Assembly (NCBI GenBank): GCA_021234155.1
Contig: JAJEKV010000113.1
Location: 1,302,001-1,366,000 of the forward strand
Length of the DNA stretch: 64,000 nt
Direction of reading: 5' to 3'
DNA from: Isoetes taiwanensis
Taxonomy: Eukaryota > Streptophyta > Lycopodiopsida > Isoetales > Isoetaceae
Shown piece by piece: positions 47,115 to 57,795 of this stretch. The notes under the pieces were generated by a model, which worked only from the letters and a program-made list of their open reading frames with translations, did not search any database and was not told the origin of the DNA. The translations under genes and the position numbers were made by a program. Position 1 is the first letter of the stretch. Each line of letters opens with the position of its first letter.

Positions 47115-47560
47115 CTTCCCTTCTCAGAGAACCGTACGTGATACTCTCGCATCATACGGCTCCGTCGCATCTTTTAGATCTCGAATCATGCATGGTCTGC
47201 GCATCTGAAGGCGGAGAGAGACCGATGATATCGTCCGGTGACCAGTGTTGACCACTGACCCATACAGACGTGACTAATGACCGATTATCCCTGTCAACCA
47301 CAAGCAAGGTAGCGGCGGGTTTACGTCCATCCCCGGCCGGGTACACCCCGCCCTCGTGGCCATGTGATTCGCCAAACGTGTGTGTCTGCACCTCCGCATC
47401 ATTACATTAATGACCCTCCGCCGGCAGCACCTCTTCCTGCGTATCCATACAGTACCTAAGTAGGCGGGGGATGTATCCCCAAGCTCTTCGATCGAGATGC
47501 TTACACACAAGACTAGGAGACCGACTCGACTCCTGCAGGGCTTCTTTTTCATGACGATCT
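47115..47560 (-). pseudogene. Organellar group II intron-like fragment
   Basis: The minus-strand text GAGCCGTATGATGCGAGAGT ATCACGTACGGTTCT (47163-47129) is the stem-loop common to plant organellar group II introns, with GAGCCGTA pairing to TACGGTTC. The upstream GC-rich text to 47560 is probably the same intron. Opposite strand to the plastid pieces, so probably a separate source, perhaps mitochondrial. Confidence 0.55.
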
Positions 47561-48160
47561 CGAGGATACCTGAATCTCATGATTTAACTGCTTCTTTTTT
47601 TCCAAACATTCTCCACTCATTTATGAGTTAATTGGGTTATACTTCCCTGTAAAAAGTTTATCAATTTTATAACTTTATCTATATATAATATATACGCTGG
47701 CCTTCAATAAAAAAAACTAGCAAAAAGGCACGCCAGAGGCCATATGCAGGAAAATTAGGGTAAAGTAATATAAATTGAATTATCCGTAGCAATTTAAGTG
47801 CTTGCACTAGTTGAGCACGATGAACAAAGCAAAATTTGCGGGTTTTCCATAAAAGCACATTGCATCTATGTATACATATTTAAGTTGTTGATATTATACG
47901 TATTAAGTAAACTTGGACCCTCCTTTTAAGTCTTCTCTAATGGGCTAGATGGAAAGGGTTGTCCCAAGAATAACTGGGCACTTTCTATGGTTGTAATATT
48001 GTATACATTGTGTTTGGCTACTTATAAAAAGCATTTTAACCTTATTAAAGTAGCCCTATTGACAAGGTAATTTTTTATCATGATAAACTTGACTTTGCAC
48101 ACTATAGGAATGTGGCCTTAATGTTCTACACAATGGCAACATATGTGCAGCAGTATTGAG
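47561..48160. other. No recognised feature
   Basis: AT-rich sequence with no open frame or repeat of note. Confidence 0.5.
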
Positions 48161-48731
48161 CTGCAATGGAAGTTCAAGATGAATATGCGAGCAAAGTTAT
48201 TGTCAGTTAGTAACAAACGAATAACAAACTACCTCAGCAGGTAAAGCACTATCATCAAATCCTCATGTCCTGGATTCCTGGATTGGCAAAACCTTGTTAT
48301 GAAAGCCCGAAAGCTCTATCATCAAATCCTCATGTCTTGGATTGACAAAACCTTGTTATGATAAGCCCGTTGGAGATGTCGTACCACATGTATTTGAAAC
48401 TCCTCGTGTGGCACTATAGTTGTCCTGCATGCTCCCATAACTGCAATGGAAGTTCAAGATGAATATGCATGCCCAACAAGGCTCAATTGCGAGCAAAGTT
48501 ATTGTCACTTAGTAACAAACGAATAACAAACTACCTCAACAGGTAAAACACTGTCATCAAATCCTCATGTCCTGGATTGGCAAAACCTTGTTATGAAAGC
48601 CCGAAAGCTCTATCATCAAATCCTCATGTCTTGGATTGACAAAACCTTGTTATGATAAGCCCGTTGGAGATGTCCTACCACATGTATTTGAAACTCCTCG
48701 TGTAGCACTATAGTTGTCCTGCATGCTCCCA
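48161..48731. repeat. 280-bp tandem duplication with inner repeat
   Basis: 48161-48440 and 48441-48731 match almost completely, each starting CTGCAATGGAAGTTCAAGAT and ending GCATGCTCCCAT. Inside each, a unit of about 60 bp beginning CATCAAATCCTCATGTC(C/T)T is repeated twice. Confidence 0.92.
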
Positions 48732-49545
48732 TGGTTGCCCTCCACTGTTGTGTACCTGCAAGAAAGAAACTCAAAATATGTGACAATCTTCTGTGTCAGT
48801 TGTGACTAAAAAATGAATGACGAATACCTAGGCACATGTTCAAAACATTATAACCAATAGTATTCAGACAGAAATATGCAGCTGGCATAAGATTGTCATG
48901 TTGATGGCTATCATGTCTTTTATGACAGTTTTGATGAAATAGAAAATACACAAAAATGGATCTAGGTTGTGACATAAATACCAAAAGCACATTAGCTATT
49001 AAAAATATTAGAAATATGATAAGAAAATAAATTCGACCTTGTCTGAGAAATTGATCCAAGATTTCTTGTGTTTTGCCCTTACTTCTATATAAAAGCTCAT
49101 AATTCTGTCACAAGGTTGAATCAAACAATTAATATTCATATTGTTCTAAGTTTGAGAATTATTGACACGTGGCAAATATTAGTGCAACCTCCACAACTAG
49201 CAAATTTGTTCCACATCAAACTATTTGTCCATTTTTTTAAAGTAATCTCTAGTTAATGTACAGAGACCTCAGTAAGCAAAATTGCTTATTTGCATTTTCT
49301 ATGCTGATGAGACTTACTAATTTTATTCATTGGCAAGTGTTATTTACAAGTTCATGCAGATAAATGCCCTGTGAAATGGAAATGTGGTGTGCACCATGAA
49401 GGGTAACTCCTTATACCATGAAAAAACTGTTAAAATCTTAAATCTGGAAGTACAATTTCTTAATGCATTTCTAAAAAGGTGTCTAGAATGACTGACAGGA
49501 AACAAGGAAACAAACAACAAACTAAATGACAAGATAATCCAATCT
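48732..49545. other. No recognised feature
   Basis: Several short open frames rich in Phe and Ile on the minus strand, none recognised. Confidence 0.5.
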
Positions 49546-49900
49546 CATCCAAATGACATGATTCTAAGATAATATCTACAGTTCCAAGCTATCAAAGATT
49601 TAAAACATATGTGTCGAGCTAATACTTTTCAACTATGGGACAAAGAGGAGATATCAGACAAGAAAGTGATTCAAAGCAGTGTACACTTCATACCTTAGTC
49701 TGTTAGGAAGCCGACATATATCCATTCTAAAAATGCATTATGAAGCTCATTATCGCTCCGGATATTGTTCAGTAAATGTCTCATCCTCAGAATTGTATCG
49801 CCTGGTTAGGAAGTCCAAAAGGACCATGGATCTTTGGCACAAGAGAACATAGCATCCGATTACATGGAAGAGCAAGCGTGGAGAAAAGTCGGCTAGCTTT
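49546..49900. repeat. Duplicated block, copy 1
   Basis: It starts CATCCAAATGACATGATTCT and matches 50667-51022 for about 350 bp with scattered changes and small indels. Confidence 0.88.
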
Positions 49901-50207
49901 GCTAGGAGATGTACAAAGAACGTAACAAACGGTTTTATTCGACGCCTCTTTACGCTTTTTGTTGTTTTTAAGTGCACTGCGGAGACAAGCATATGTCATT
50001 GATGAAGTGGGTTGATTATATTTCATCTCTGCTGTTTCAGGTCTTTCATAGAGATAATCTTTTTCAGTAAAGTTAGAAAAGATAATTTACATTCCAAAGT
50101 AGCATACAGGCACGCAGTGATAGTGCAGCCTGTTTTATCTATCGTTTTGTTAGTGAGACGTTAGTTATTAGAAGTAATGGTTCTAAGTGTGCTCATTATA
50201 CAGTGCT

Positions 50208-50700
50208 TTAATTCTCCGCGGCTTCTGGTGGTGTATCCATCAAGAACTTGCGCATCATTGTGAACTCTGCGGAAAGGGGATTCTTCATGGCTTCCATGAG
50301 CTAATGGGTATCCTTGCGCTCCTGGATTCTCATCTTCCTGGAATGAAGGTAACAGGGCCTTAGATGGTCAAAGTCAGTTGCTTTCCTAATGTTATTTAGA
50401 AATTCACATGTAATACCCTCATTGCACTATTATAAGACATAGCTAGGGCTTCTTCATATGCTGCTGCATCCATTTCCTGTAGGTGGTGGGCCTTGAAAAC
50501 CTTTGGAAGTATGTATTGGCGGATAGGAACCAGAAGCATGATTAAAACAGGAAACAAGAATCCTGCTATTGGCATCCACGTGATGCCAAAGCAGGCAAGC
50601 AAATAGAAAAGCTGGAAGAGAGTAAAAATAATTATAGTCTTGATAGGGACCGTCTCCACAAATGCTGCATCCAAATGACATGATTCTAAGATAACATCTA
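50208..50700 (-). pseudogene. Boron (HCO3--type) transporter 3' exons
   Basis: Two exon-like blocks on the minus strand match the C-terminal part of plant BOR borate exporters. The first (50690-50400) gives [20 protein letters not shown], then [20 protein letters not shown], then [20 protein letters not shown] and [13 protein letters not shown]: the last membrane segments and the start of the cytosolic tail. The second (50347-50209), after a plausible acceptor CCAG, contains FRRVHNDAQVLDG and TTRSRGELKH, the typical BOR tail. Both are open, with no stops. No upstream exon is visible to 53 kb, where nad4 and retro-DNA follow. So this is a truncated gene or gene fragment. BOR proteins export borate across the plasma membrane. 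Confidence 0.85.
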
Positions 50701-51022
50701 CAGTTCCAAGCTATCAAAGATATAAAACACGTGTGTCTGAGCTGATACTTTTCAACTATGGGACAAAGAGAAGATATTAGACACGGAAGTGATTCAAAGC
50801 AATGTACACTTCATACCTTAGTCTGTTAGGAAGCTGACATATATCCATTCTAAAAATGCATTATGAAGCTCTGTTACTGCTCTGGATATTGCTCGATAAA
50901 TGTCTCATCCTGTAATTGTACTGTCTGGTTAGGAAGTCCAAAAGGATCATGGATTCTGGCACAACAGAACATAGCATCTGATTACATGGGAGAGCAGGTG
51001 TGGAGAAAAATCTAGTTTTGCA
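50667..51022. repeat. Duplicated block, copy 2
   Basis: It starts CATCCAAATGACATGATTCT exactly at the acceptor side of the BOR exon. The left edge of the duplication coincides with the exon-intron boundary. Confidence 0.88.
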
Positions 51023-51700
51023 GCTAGCGCTGTAACCTATAAAAGCATGCAAAATAAAACAATAGAGAACACGAGAATCATCTTCAAAATCTGCTATAGA
51101 TTACTGTGTGGGAAAAGCGGGCTTACAGCATAGTGAAGCAAGTCTGTATCTTCGTTTTTCTCCTTCGCAGATCATGTGAAGGGTACCAGAACCATATAGA
51201 AGAGATTCAAGTGTATACATGGAAACCTGCATGCAAACTCTAAGGATTGGCATTCTGTTCAAAGCCTCACCATAAGCTCATCAGGAAATGCTTTCCCAAC
51301 CGATTTGGCTTGAGAAAGAGAGGGCACAAAACCCTGTTATCTGGCAGAATCAACACGAGTAAAGGAAATAAAAATCCCACTTCTCTTGCCAATGGAAATG
51401 AAAGGTATTCCGCAATGCTTTTGTAAGTTTAAGGCCAAAGGAACCGTTTGTGGGAAACTGTCCCAGGGTCCTGCATGCCGTAATGGAGCCCTCTTCCCAC
51501 AAATGCGTGGCCTGTTCAAAAAAGATATTGTAAAATATGGCACGTAGAATGGAAAACTAGAAGGAAGAATGCTCACGGCACGAGACGTCTTTTCGTATCT
51601 CCGTGTCCAAATTTGAGGCTTTATCTAATTTTCACGACTGTAGATTCATAAAATTATAGATCTGACGGTTTTAAGTATGGCCATATCACATTTTGCTGAT
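51023..51700. other. No recognised feature
   Basis: A 79-codon minus-strand frame (51576-51337) reads protein-like but I do not recognise it. Nothing else is evident. Confidence 0.45.
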
Positions 51701-51713
51701 GTGGAAGAGACAT

Positions 51714-51784
51714 GTGGATAGGCTAGAATTGCAAGAAAGGCCGTAGGCTTGGTTAGGCTGGCGTGCTAAAAAAAAAAAAAAAAG
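51714..51784 (+). mobile_element. A-tailed retro-repeat 3' end, copy 2
   Basis: GTGGATAGGCTAGAATTGCA continues to GGCGTGCT and a run of 16 adenines. It matches 11516-11575. The A-run abuts the nad4-derived DNA. Confidence 0.75.
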
Positions 51785-52261
51785 ACGCTTAGCCCCGCAC
51801 GACATAGAGATTAACACGCTTTCAGAAAAAACATGAGGTGGTGAGGGATCCGGCATGCGAGGCACAGCAATCATGATAGATTCACGAATTGAAAATGCTA
51901 TCGTATACTCTTTCTCATAACTTTCGATACTGGACCAACCTACTGGAGTGCGAATAGGGATTGGAAACGTGGTCGAGACCACAAAGAACGAAGGGATACC
52001 ATCTATACCTATAGAGAAATTGATGTTTGGATCAGGAAGCCATCGAATGGTTTCCACGGGTTAAGGTTTGGCTGTAGAATTATCAAACCTTACCCGGAAA
52101 AAAGGAGGATACGAAGAGGTAATCAAAGAGGTGCACAGACCAATACTTCATATCAGTCATATTCTTGAATCAGGGATAACAAAGAGAATGGTGCTTCCCA
52201 ACGGGGGACACGGAATGGGACCACCGAGATTAGAATAAAATGGAGCTAGAGATTCTAACGT
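51785..52261 (-). pseudogene. nad4: Nuclear copy of mitochondrial nad4 exon 1
   Basis: On the minus strand a frame starting ACG at 52261 follows the plant NADH dehydrogenase subunit 4 exon 1 without any indel for 461 bp to 51801. The next bases, GTGCGGGGC, are a group II intron 5' end (consensus GTGCG), and this is the place and length of exon 1 in seed plants. Matching words include YSNL, LGST, VIPDSRI, SIGIDGI, KEYTIAF and SESVLI. Many codons carry C where C-to-U editing is expected: ACG start, CGG at Trp56, CCT at Phe66, Pro90, Ser91, Ser96, Pro100, Arg104, Thr105, Pro106. In-frame stops are at codons 35 and 38 (TGA; Arg in the family) and 67 (TAA; Gln). Only about 16 bp of intron remain before an A-tract. 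Confidence 0.93.
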
Positions 52262-52873
52262 AACGGGAGTTGTTTCTTTTTCTTTAATCGCCTATCACCA
52301 CTTACTTTACTGGATCAAGAAAAGCGGCTAAGACGAGAGAGAACGCATCGCAAAGCAAGAAGCTCCTCGACATGGATTTCCCGGTCCATTGGGTTCATAT
52401 GAAAAATGTATATAACGTTGAATAAGGTCTAGTATAAAGCATATGGATGTAGTATAGATTGAATCATGGCAAGGCTCGAAGAAATTTTGTTTTCAAGGCA
52501 TTTACCAAAGGAAAAATATTTAAAGCTATAGGTCTAGGAACGTCGATAATTGGACATTATTATCATCCCCTAGAGAATATCCCAGGTGAATAGTGGATTA
52601 GAATCCAACTTGGAAGTTTCTATCTTACTCCGAGGAATTTCCTTCCATCGCTCAGCGTGAACGTATGTCGATATGGTTGCGGAGAAATTCCGCAATGATG
52701 ATAATAACTCCTAAGTGATTTCTAGCTCACCATGGTTGCACAAGTCCGGCGGAGTTGTTGCCATCACAGCGTTGGTTTAGAGAAGAGTGATGGTAGACAG
52801 GAGTCTTTCTAGAGAACCAGGAATACTATTGGTTAAGTAATACAACGAGACTTTGTTGTCACTAAAAGAAGGC
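52262..52873. other. Possible mitochondrial leader, otherwise unrecognised
   Basis: The bases just upstream of the nad4 start may be mitochondrial flank, but I cannot mark where organelle DNA ends. No gene is seen. Confidence 0.4.
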
Positions 52874-52990
52874 TTACCGTGTTGGTAAAGGGTTTGGCTG
52901 TGTGTTGGGATGTCAAGGGTTCAAGTCTTGCGTAGTACACTTTTATATAAAAGTTGCTATGCAAAGAAAACAAAGTATCACAGATGTATA
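52874..52990 (+). mobile_element. tRNA-derived SINE head
   Basis: An A-box-like TACCGTGTTGGTAAAGG (52874-52890) and a B-box-like GGGTTCAAGTC (52917-52927) stand about 40 bp apart, as in a tRNA promoter. Acceptor pairing is absent, so it is not a tRNA gene. Confidence 0.6.
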
Positions 52991-53024
52991 AGAAATATGT
53001 GAAATGTATATACTACATTCACGA

Positions 53025-53112
53025 GAGCTTGGTGTGGTGGTAAGCACCTAGGCTTGGAGTTGAGAGGTCATGGGTTCAAATTTGTGTCGAGGCGCCAAAA
53101 AAATTATGTAAA
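53025..53112 (+). mobile_element. tRNA-derived SINE head
   Basis: GTGTGGTGGTAAGCACC (A-box-like, 53031-53047) and GGGTTCAAATTT (B-box-like, 53072-53083) are followed by GTCGAGGCGCC and an A-run. A second head lies only 150 bp upstream. Confidence 0.55.
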
Positions 53113-53539
53113 TAAAAAAATAATAAAATTTTTATACGGCGGAAATACGCGTTTTATACGGTCGGGCGCTGATAGCATTATACGCGTTTCTACCGCGACT
53201 GTAAGTAAATAAAAACAAGCGGCGCCCGAGTTGACTTTCGGGGCCCCTCCTTGACTCCTTTCTGCCTGTTAATGACCCTCCTAGGGTATTTGGGTATGCC
53301 CGATCCATTAGAACCACTTTCGCCTTCATCTGAACTACCTACAAAAAGTTATAGCCCCTCCAAACTTAGGTCCTCCAGTTGCCCTAAACCTCTTAAAACT
53401 TACAATCTACTACATCAACCTAGCACAAAACCAAACATCAAAGAGCTAAACCTTCACACTAGCTTAAGCTCCCACCTAACTACCGAACTAACGAGTTAAA
53501 GATTTGGTCAGTGCTATGATTCCGGTCAACCAAAATCAT
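53113..53539 (-). other. 5' leader of minus-strand LTR element
   Basis: This follows the primer binding site on the minus strand and is the untranslated leader by position. It has no recognised coding content. Confidence 0.5.
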
Positions 53540-53552
53540 GGCTCTGATACCA
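53540..53552 (-). promoter_or_regulatory. Primer binding site (tRNA-Met)
   Basis: Minus-strand TGGTATCAGAGCC follows the LTR end CGTCACA after one base. It matches the 3' end of initiator methionine tRNA, the usual primer of plant LTR elements. Confidence 0.92.
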
Positions 53553-53553
53553 C

Positions 53554-55132
53554 TGTGACGCTCCCTGAATATATACGGCGCTCCGGACGTATACATACAG
53601 GGACTTCCCCCTCCCATGGCGACCAACTCACCACGAGCAGGGCCCTCCGTCTAACTCGGGCTATCTATAGGAAGATGCTCGAGTGAAGGACACAGAGGGG
53701 TCATTCGGCCCACGCCTTCAATGGGGCTCCTATGTCGCGGAAGCGTGAATACATGTTAGCACACAGCATAAATCATATATAAATAACCACCACGAAGGGT
53801 GGCATATCCATCCAAGTACTAACGGTAAAGAATATGCATCTAATCCTAAGGAAAACACCCCAAACCCCAGATTCTACCCCGCTCGGACTCGGTGAGGATC
53901 GACCGGCGGCTAGGTCTCAAGAGATTAGCAGACCGAATCTTGGCATGGCATTGGCGGGCATAGAACATCGGCTAGGGTTGTCCACTCCATCCGCCCCTCC
54001 CGTGCACACTTTGCAGATGAGTCCAATCATGCTATGGCATCACTATAGCCTTAGGAGGCGGACTCAAGGTATCACCCTTCGAGCCTACTCCGGGGTTCAT
54101 GAAGCCCCGTCCGATGAGGCAGGTCAGGGAAGCGTCCCCTTCCAGGATCACAGTGGTTCCATGGGTGAGCTAGAGAATACGTGCCGCATCAGCGACCCCC
54201 GTATCCGTGCGGGCTTACTCACCCTAAATCTACTCAAAACGCGGGGTGCCCCATGCGGGTCACATCTGCGCACCCGGGAGTGTCGGACCCATACTCGGCC
54301 CTCACGTGACAGGCCATCGAGGCCTAGCCCTTTGTAGGAGTCTCGGGAGCCTTTTATGTTCGGTGCAAGACCCCACCCCCACTTCACCACTGCGTCCCTT
54401 ATCACGGTGCTAAGCAATTCCATAGCATCCACGACTCGGTGGTCTCTTGTGCACAGGCCGCATATAATGGGAAATACAGGGATCTACCTAGGAGCATACT
54501 ACAATTCATGGGCTCAGAGGTCTCTACCCCCCGTAATCCCCCATTTCAAGAGTAATACTATGCAAAGAACTATCAATCCATCATTTAAGAGCAAGTACAG
54601 AATCAGAGATAAGGAGAACTCACCTTTGCAATCAAGGGTTAGTTCCTAGAGGTAAAGCATAGAGAACACGGAGAAACGAGAAGAAATACACACAACAAGT
54701 GCCCAACGAGGGGTGCTACCCTCTGAGATAACACAACTAAGATCTGAGACTAACAGGTCGAATCGGGCTTGGGATGGCTCCATCTCGATCTGGCTGAAGG
54801 GTGCCCACTTTGCTCCTCCTCCTCCATCTCCAATTGCTCCTAATTCGAATTGGGGCACAAAAGCCCTAATTTGGGTGTCCAAAATGGAAACCCTGCCTTG
54901 CCCAATCGATTTGGGCCAAGTGGCATGTCACTAATTAACTAATTTGGTATTTTAGCCCTTTTTAATATTAGGATAAGGCCTAAATTCGAATTAGGGTTTT
55001 GGGTTAGGATTCCACCTTTATAATTTAATTATTAACATAGCTAACCTTAGCTTATGAATAATTAATGTGCCATTAATTATTCATAGTGACGTGTCATGTA
55101 TTTATACTTAAATATGCGTATAAATATGTGGA
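53554..55132 (-). mobile_element. LTR (TGTGACG family), 5' LTR, 1579 bp
   Basis: Nearly identical to 26611-28199, with the primer binding site on its left, so it is the 5' LTR of a minus-strand element. The last 8 or so bases of its outer end are lost where other retro-DNA begins at 55133. Differences from the partner cluster at CAG and CTG positions. Confidence 0.9.
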
Positions 55133-55385
55133 TCCACGGGACTTGCCACCCTATGGTTGATGAAAATGAAGTGATGTTAGAAACTTTTAGTTTCCCGTTG
55201 GAGGACTTCTATAGATGCTTTTGAAGACATGAAGACATTTGTATATTGAGTTTTGTTAAGTTGTGATGCCATTTTTATGATGACCTACTTTTGAGGACCA
55301 AGATCAAATAGAAGTTTTTGAAGAATTCATCGGGACGATGAATAAACTTGTTTTTTTTTTTTTTTTTTTGGGAGGGGGGAGGTAA
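55133..55385 (+). mobile_element. 3' interior of TGTTGTGT element with polypurine tract
   Basis: The stretch ends GAATTCATCGGGACGATGAA, a T-run (55351-55371), then GGGAGGGGGGAGGTAA directly before TGTTGTG. This is a polypurine tract before a 3' LTR on the plus strand. The upstream part is non-coding tail of an element whose 5' part is missing. Confidence 0.78.
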
Positions 55386-55824
55386 TGTTGTGTATTTTAT
55401 CTTGACTTTTTTTGTATAATGTGCGTAAATCTGTGAAGTGTATGCATAAATGAAGAACTGTATGGGTATAATGTGGAGAAAATCTAAAAAATGTGCAAAT
55501 ATTGTGGAGAAGCACGAGGAGGGATATTTATGTTCTATTGAAGTGGAACTTATGGACTTGAAGGAGTATTAAAGTCCTTATGGAAATATTTTCAATGGTT
55601 CATATTTTGATGAGATGTCGTGAATCTGTGATTCTTTCATGTGTTATCTCAATTTTTCTAATCTCAAATGAAGTTTGTGAATTGGTGCAAAATAATTATG
55701 ATGGTATGATTATGTTAGTGATGTATAATGCCAGTAGAGTGAGGCTTAGCCTATCTCATATACCTTGAGATTTTCTTTGGTTCTTGGTCTTGAGTTTGGC
55801 TTCGTTGCATTGACGAAGCTAACA
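55386..55824 (+). mobile_element. 3' LTR (TGTTGTGT family), internally deleted
   Basis: It matches 23777-24500 with a 290-bp internal deletion at 55625, begins TGTTGTGTATTTTATCTTGA and ends GAAGCTAACA. Confidence 0.82.
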
Positions 55825-57033
55825 AACATCTCATAAGGAATGCAAGACCACATGTATACAATGCCCCTACAGTCATTCTCTCATAAGGAATACACTTTAG
55901 CTATATAATTTATCCATTAAATTCCATAATTTCCCATTATGTGGAAACAACCATTCCTTAGCTTATGTATTATTCTGTTTAGCCCCTTGCCTCCATGACG
56001 TGACCATGCCCATAATCCCCCATAAGCCTATGGTTATTTCATGGTTAGCATAAAAGACAATTTCCTTGATTATATAGATGTGCTATCTTAAGAATGAATT
56101 CCATTCCGTGATTTAACCCTTATATGCCTCAACGTCATAGCCAAAAACTACCACAAGCTTCATGAGGCCATCCCTAGCCTAATATGCCTTGGTTCTCTAA
56201 GGTCTCAACGTTTGGATAATGGTAAGCCATAATTATCACCCCTTCTTCAAATTCACACCGTAAATTCATAGTAATAATTCTGCTAGCTATGCTACTATGC
56301 CATATAATCAATATTTTCTTAGTTTAAATTCATTAATTTAGCGTAGTGGGATTAAGTTCCCATGAACTCACTCGCTTCCCTTTCCATTTGAGCCCACAAC
56401 AAAATTCAAGTGGCATTAGCTCTATATCTCCACTTATTTCCACATAAAGTCCACATGCTTCAGAGCCGTGCCCCTTCCTTACAATCTCAATTTTAAACCA
56501 TTGTTGCTAGTTAAAACATCATCATGGATTAATTATCTATTGTCTTTGCTACACTCCCAATCCAACTTTCTCCATTGCCCTTCGCTTATAAGGCCTCAAT
56601 TTAATTGATAACTAGTTTAGTTTATAATCCTCACTAATGACAATTGTAACTATTTTTATGCAGCCTTTTTTGACCAGAATAGTGGTCGGCAAACTAGGGA
56701 CCTCTACATAGAAATCAGGTACTGAGCTACTCTTCTCGATCCTTCCAGCATTGATTCAGACCAAGTCGGCCATTTTCTCATGTAAATTTCTAATGTAACA
56801 CTTTTAATGAACAAGAACAAAACATGTTAGAATACATTTCTTCAACTTCTAACCTCAGTTTATAAATGATACTCTCCAAAACCTACTTCAAAACTTGGTG
56901 GAATCTCATCTAAAGTGGTGTAAACATAGCCTCAAAGTAGCTTTCTCTTTAAATGTAGCATAGTTGGTGTTAGTCTTTGCCTATGGAAGTGCATTAAGCT
57001 GGACTTTTCAATCTTGCAAAGCACATTTGTGAC
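55825..57033. other. No recognised feature
   Basis: AT-rich sequence without recognised coding text. ATAAGGAAT occurs twice near 55835-55890. Confidence 0.5.
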
Positions 57034-57795
57034 TTGTTTAAGATTAATCCAAAATACATTTTTCAGTTCTTTTTAACCCTTTGTACTCTCGTTAACAGCA
57101 ATGCTTTTGCAGGCAAGAAGCAAGCAAGAAAATGCCAAAGTGGATGTTATTTCTATTTCCTTTGGCCCAATCATAGACCTCTTTCCTATTTAAATGATAT
57201 CACTACAATTGCTACCTTTGGTGCAATGAGATATGGAGTTTTTGTTTCTAATTCTCACGGGGAAATGATGGTGGAGCTTGGAATTGTTGGCAACATTGCA
57301 CTATGGATTACATCAACACTTTAGACAGATCATTTAATGCTACTATGGTGCTTGGAACAGGGGATATGTTTCAAGGCCAATCACTGTATAGTGAAGAAAG
57401 GTTGAAAATCCAGCAATGTTCAACTTTTTATCTTAGTCAATGTGTACCAGAAAATTAGATTTCAACCAGGTGAAGGGGAAGATAGTACTATGTGGGCGAA
57501 GAAGTGCTATCTCAATAGCAAAAATGAGCATCGAGATGACGCCACAAATTGCAGGGAATAACACAATACCTATAAGTTACACATTTATCTCGAATAGCAC
57601 TCATCTATGCAAACGGAAGAGAATTGAAAAACTACATCAATTCTACAACACGTCCATCTGTTACTATTAGTTTCTTAGGTACATACCTTGGATCAAAGCC
57701 GGTTCCTTAAGTGGTTTTTTTTTTTTTCTTTTCTAGAGGTCCAAATAAGGTTACTCCAAATGTGGTAAAATTTGATATATCGGCTCCTGGTGTCA
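57034..57795 (+). pseudogene. Subtilisin-like serine protease pseudogene
   Basis: Plus-strand text follows the plant subtilase order. Near 57120-57160 in one frame VDVISISFGP, then after a frameshift YLNDITTIATFGAMRYGVFV and SNSHGE (the region of the catalytic Asn side of the fold), then LGIVGNIA. Past a stop come FNATMVLGTGDMFQG and, at 57455, DFNQVKGKIVLCGR, which belongs to the PA domain. Near 57740-57795 GPNKVTPNVVKFDISAPGV is the strand before the catalytic Ser region. Frameshifts and stops are scattered through it. N-terminal propeptide, catalytic Asp and His parts are absent. The copy ends where LTR-like text starts. Plant subtilases are secreted proteases. Confidence 0.85.

Noticed and set aside
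42745-53112. Functional tRNA genes at the A/B box pairs
   Set aside because: Acceptor and anticodon stems do not form and the spacing is irregular.
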